A DNA stretch of 32,371 nucleotides from Brachionus koreanus (taxonomy: Eukaryota; Rotifera; Eurotatoria; Ploima; Brachionidae), in NCBI GenBank assembly GCA_016987375.1, contig PJRA01000313.1, positions 390,033 through 422,403 on the forward strand. Reading direction: 5' to 3'. Shown here piece by piece: positions 29,438 to 32,371 of this stretch. Within the stretch, counting starts at the first letter, position 1. Every line of letters starts with the position of its first letter. Made by a program: the position numbers and the translations under genes. The notes below the pieces were generated by a model. That model was not told the origin of the DNA. It saw nothing but the letters and a program-made list of their open reading frames with translations, and ran no database searches.

Positions 29438-30205
29438 TTATTTTCGTTTAGAATATAGATTTGAAATATCAATCATCAAAATAGTAAAAAATGTAATACA
29501 AATGACTATTATAGCAATAATTGATGAAGTTTTGATAACAGCCTTGACTGTTTTCATTTCTTGACTCTCAATTTCACACTTTTGACCACTGTACGATTTG
29601 AAACATTTACATTTTGCTTGATTATCAACATCATAGCAAACTCCATTTCGAGAACAAGTCTCATTTTGACAAACATCAATTTTTTTCTCACAATTTTGTC
29701 CATAAAACAAAACCGAATCATTTTTAGTCATACATTCACACTTGTAAATCTTGTTAATGAAATCATTAATGCATGTAGCTCCATTTAAACATGGATTTGA
29801 TGCACATGGTTTAGAGTCAATCTGGCACTGTGATCCAATATAATTTTCACTGCATACACAAATAAATTTTTCATCATTGTCTAGTTTACATGTTCCATGT
29901 CCTGAACAATTATTTAAACAATTTACCATGTCAACTTTGCTTGTCATCATATGGACCAGCTTTTCTGTTTCAATATCAAAGATAGATTGCATATCGTTTA
30001 AATTCAATTCATTAGTTTTTTCAAAATAAATTGTCTCAAAAATAGAGAAATTTTTAAATGAATTTGTTGAGATTGTTGTGGTCGGTAAAGTTTGTGTGAT
30101 TTCTGTAGTTGTTCCTTTACTTGTGATTGTGGTGTTTTTGATTGTTGCTATTTGTATAATTTTTATTAATTTAAAAACTACAATTAAATAGAGTTTTAGC
30201 TTCAT
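29438..30205 (-). CDS. Triple-EGF single-pass membrane protein, paralog of the propeller-EGF gene
   Basis: Single 255-residue frame from an ATG at 30205. An N-terminal signal-like segment (KLYLIVVFKLIKIIQIA) is followed by a Thr-rich, likely O-glycosylated stretch (TTITSKGTTTEITQTLPTTT). A pre-EGF segment (EKLVHMMTSKVDMVN) parallels EDLVNILAIRVDFTN of the neighbour. Three EGF domains follow, identical to the neighbour's except one Lys for Arg, then a transmembrane helix (about 223-245) and a short basic tail. The beta-propeller is absent. It lies on the same strand as, and 1.6 kb upstream of, the propeller-EGF gene, with TM2D3 between them on the opposite strand. Function unknown; a surface protein is inferred. 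Confidence 0.87.
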   Translation of the reverse strand: MKLKLYLIVVFKLIKIIQIATIKNTTITSKGTTTEITQTLPTTTISTNSFKNFSIFETIYFEKTNELNLNDMQSIFDIETEKLVHMMTSKVDMVNCLNNCSGHGTCKLDNDEKFICVCSENYIGSQCQIDSKPCASNPCLNGATCINDFINKIYKCECMTKNDSVLFYGQNCEKKIDVCQNETCSRNGVCYDVDNQAKCKCFKSYSGQKCEIESQEMKTVKAVIKTSSIIAIIVICITFFTILMIDISNLYSKRK

Positions 30206-30911
30206 TATATTTTTTTAAAATTTTTATATCTAAATAGTTCTAAACATTAATTTTTCGAAAAAAATTTTAAAATATTGAATTTAGCCTATGTTTTGGAACC
30301 TAATATAAAAGCCGGCTAATTAGAAGACTAAAATTTAAAAATTTAAACTTTAATAATTTTATATTTAAATTTTTTCTTTTAGAAAATTATCAGATTTTAA
30401 ATAATTTTATTTTTAAAATCTGATATGTGCGGAAATACGAACCAAAATTTGTAAGGAAAGCACATTTAGTTAGGAAGCAAAATTTAAATTCTTGTTTTAA
30501 TGTTTTATTTAATTATAAAATATCAAGCAATTTAATAAAAAATCTAATATTTTTTTTTCTAATCCAGGTTTTAAGAATTTATTTGATCAAAATAATAAAT
30601 AAACTCAGCTTTTTAATTAAAGATGAAAAAAAAACGAAATTTGTTGATAGCTTAAAAATTTAATTTTTCAAATGTCGTTATATTATAATTAATTCAAGTT
30701 AAATCAAGATATGGTTCTTTGAAAGGCTGTGATAGTCATTTTACTGATTGAGCATTTGTTGAAGGTGAAATTAAACAGAATTTGAAGTTGCATCGCCAAA
30801 TTCCCTATTTGTATGAATGGTCAAAGAAGTATTACTTTAATGAGGAAAAAATTTGAATTTATTGAAAAACATTTTTTTATTTAGAATTTAAAATTAAAAT
30901 TAGAATAAAAT
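30206..30911. other. Intergenic region with a possible decayed coding piece
   Basis: Mostly AT-rich. At about 30712-30850 the plus strand reads GSLKGCDSHFTD-stop-AFVEGEIKQN and LHRQIPYLYEWSKKYYFNEE. This is less AT-biased than its surroundings and may be a transposon or gene remnant, but no family was recognised. A Lys/Ile-rich frame at 30427-30663 has no ATG start and is not called. Confidence 0.3.
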
Positions 30912-31367
30912 TTAATTATCATTAGTTGGATTGCAATCCACTTTAACACCATTTTCATAGAAAAAAGCATTACATCCTCCACAATAGTTATTCAGGCATA
31001 CAGCATTGGGATATGCCTCGCATTTTGCAAATCGGCATGGTTCGACAAAGCAATTGACCGTAAACAAACATTTCAGGCTAATTTTTTCAACAGGTTTTTC
31101 TTGGCAGTCGACTTTTTCTCCATCCAAAAACCATTCTGAATTGCATCCACCGCAAAAATTGGATTTACATACAGCTTTTGGATAAGCGGGGCAGCCTTTT
31201 TGGTTGGCCATTTGACATGGATCAACAAGGCACATAGCAACAGGAACTCCTGGTGAACAATCTTGAGCTTTAAATCAAAATATTCACTAAATGAAATGGT
31301 TTATTTAATAAATTCAACTACCTAAAGAGCCAGCTATCAAAAATGATAAAATTAAAATCTTCAACAT
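30912..31367 (-). CDS. Small secreted protein with two cysteine-rich repeats (2 exons)
   Basis: Exons (minus): 31367-31322 and 31267-30912 across a 54-bp GT-AG intron, giving about 133 residues. The signal peptide MLKILILSFLIAGSLA spans the splice and probably cleaves before QDCSPG. The mature part has two tandem units of about 50 residues, each matching C-x6-7-D/E-PC-x-x-A-x…C-x-AYP-x-AVC-x-x-N-x-CGGCN-x-x-F/W…G-x-KVDC, separated by a short EKPVEKISLK linker. Each unit holds about seven cysteines, so a compact disulfide-bonded domain is likely. I recognise the CGGCN-type repeat as recurring in invertebrate secreted proteins but cannot give it a name or function. The start is supported by the signal sequence and by phase. 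Confidence 0.78.
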
Positions 31368-32130
31368 TTTCTTTTTTTCTATTTGAGAACAGTTTTCTAC
31401 TTATGTATGAAAAATAAATACCTGCTGTTTAAATATCAAAAAAGTTTTAATTTTCTTATTACTAATTGAATGTTTGCATCTTATTCATTTATGTTTTAAA
31501 ATAATTTTTAAAATAAAAGAAAAAAATTAAAGGTTACTTTGGATAAAAAATTGTTTCTTTTTTCAAGCATTAAAAGCATTTTTTTTTCGCTTAAAAAATT
31601 TCTCTCGATAAAATATGCAAATAATATCAAATATTTGAAAATTTACTTTACATATACCCAGCAAGGAAAGAAATTTTATTTGTAGTTTTATTAATTTCCA
31701 AGCTGTGCCATTTACCTTGTAAATAAATGCCCACATATTTAAACATACATTGATTTTAAATTCTGAGATTAAAGTAATCTCAAGTAATGATCTGTCTGAA
31801 AAACCGTTCATTTAAAGTATTTTGGAGAAAATTGGGAGGATTAACTACTTGAAAACAGGAAAATCTAAATTATTTTTTTGAAAATTAAAATTTCAAAACT
31901 ATTAAATTATTAATACTATGTTTAGTTTGTCAGCGACATTTGGATAAGAAATTATTTGTAAGAGAATATAAAGAATATAAGAAATTAAATTAATTTTATT
32001 TTAGCTTAAATAAACAAAAAAATATTTTATTGATTTTTTATTAATATCGTTTTAAAAAAAAAAATTATAATACGTTATTATAATACGAAAATATTTTTTC
32101 AAAAATCAAAATTTTTCAACAATTTTTGTT
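31368..32130. other. AT-rich region, no gene called
   Basis: An ATG frame (31811-31563, minus, 82 codons) exists but has no recognisable family. Two copies of TTATAATACG lie side by side near 32067-32090. This should include the upstream region of the secreted cysteine-rich gene. Confidence 0.4.
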
Positions 32131-32138
32131 CGTTAAAC

Positions 32139-32258
32139 GATCGGTAATTTCGTCGTTCCCACTAAAGCATTCTTCTTAAAATTTAATAAGCAGACTGTGT
32201 GGGAAGTTACCGATAATCAAGCTAAATTTTGTGTCAATTGGACAACAGCCAGTCAATA
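32139..32258 (+). other. Possible coding fragment near right edge
   Basis: The plus strand reads TIGNFVVPTKAFFLKFNKQT then VWEVTDNQAKFCVNWTTASQ and a stop (TAA about 32256-32258). Protein-like composition contrasts with the AT-rich surroundings. It might be an exon or a decayed repeat; no family was recognised. Confidence 0.25.
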
Positions 32259-32371
32259 AAAGGTAACTTATTTATATTTCTTTTTTATCCCATGCTTGAA
32301 TTTTTTGAGTCATTTTTCTAATTTTTCAAATTTGAAATTTTTCATTTTTTATGTTAATTAGGTTTAAAAAT

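Noticed and set aside
30427..30663. 78-codon plus-strand frame
   Set aside because: No ATG start (opens at GTG), basic/hydrophobic composition typical of AT-rich noise.
31563..31811. 82-codon minus-strand ATG frame
   Set aside because: No recognisable family or domain; low-complexity basic C-terminus. It could be real but cannot be supported.
1..32371. CRISPR array, bacterial operons or Shine-Dalgarno sites
   Set aside because: Genes carry spliceosomal introns and animal-type proteins; no regularly spaced repeat array was seen.

Overview
The window looks like nuclear DNA from a small-genome invertebrate animal. It is strongly AT-rich. The genes carry spliceosomal GT-AG introns, most of them only about 47-61 bp long. 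The proteins are metazoan (OMA1, GIT, PTRH2, Mpv17 family, TM2D3, EGF membrane proteins), and the repeats are eukaryotic transposons. The protein style and the mix of LINE, piggyBac and Tc1/mariner elements suggest a rotifer such as a Brachionus-type monogonont. That is an inference from overall impression; no sequence here proves it. There is one assembly gap (20783-21608).

Layout. 1-145: Tc1/mariner transposase fragment at the left edge. 909-2233 (-): complete five-exon OMA1 mitochondrial protease with an 18-bp microexon. 2733-3110 (+): decayed LINE. 3665-4507 (+): intronless apolipoprotein-L-like gene. 4897-5125 (+): LINE linker fragment. 5295-7235 (-): LINE whose reverse-transcriptase core is deleted, lying against the 3' end of PTRH2 (7246-7934, -). 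9054-16858 (-): nine-exon GIT-type ArfGAP scaffold whose two large introns hold several mobile elements. 16962-17585 (-): first Mpv17-family gene. 19288-20782 (+): decayed piggyBac element running into the gap. 21612-22260: Tc1 and LINE remnants. 23137-23791 (-): second Mpv17-family gene. 25045-25485 (+): LINE 3' end. 26058-27872 (-): secreted/membrane beta-propeller-EGF-TM protein. 28323-29077 (+): TM2D3. 29438-30205 (-): EGF-TM protein sharing a nearly identical EGF cassette with its neighbour. 30912-31367 (-): small secreted two-repeat cysteine-rich protein.

Exon models were built by hand from GT/AG sites, reading phase and family resemblance. They recovered first exons that carry signal peptides for the propeller-EGF protein, TM2D3 and the cysteine-rich protein. 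OMA1, PTRH2 and the Mpv17 proteins all belong to families that act in mitochondrial or peroxisomal membranes, but nothing here shows they are functionally linked. The tightest spacing is Mpv17-A to GIT: 103 bp, same strand, with a 3' splice-site-like sequence directly before the GIT start codon. I see no clearly unprecedented system. The most notable observations are the recently homogenised EGF cassette in two adjacent genes, the nested transposons with recognisable target-site duplications inside GIT introns, the paralogous Mpv17 pair, and the TTAA-bounded piggyBac end with subterminal palindromic repeats.
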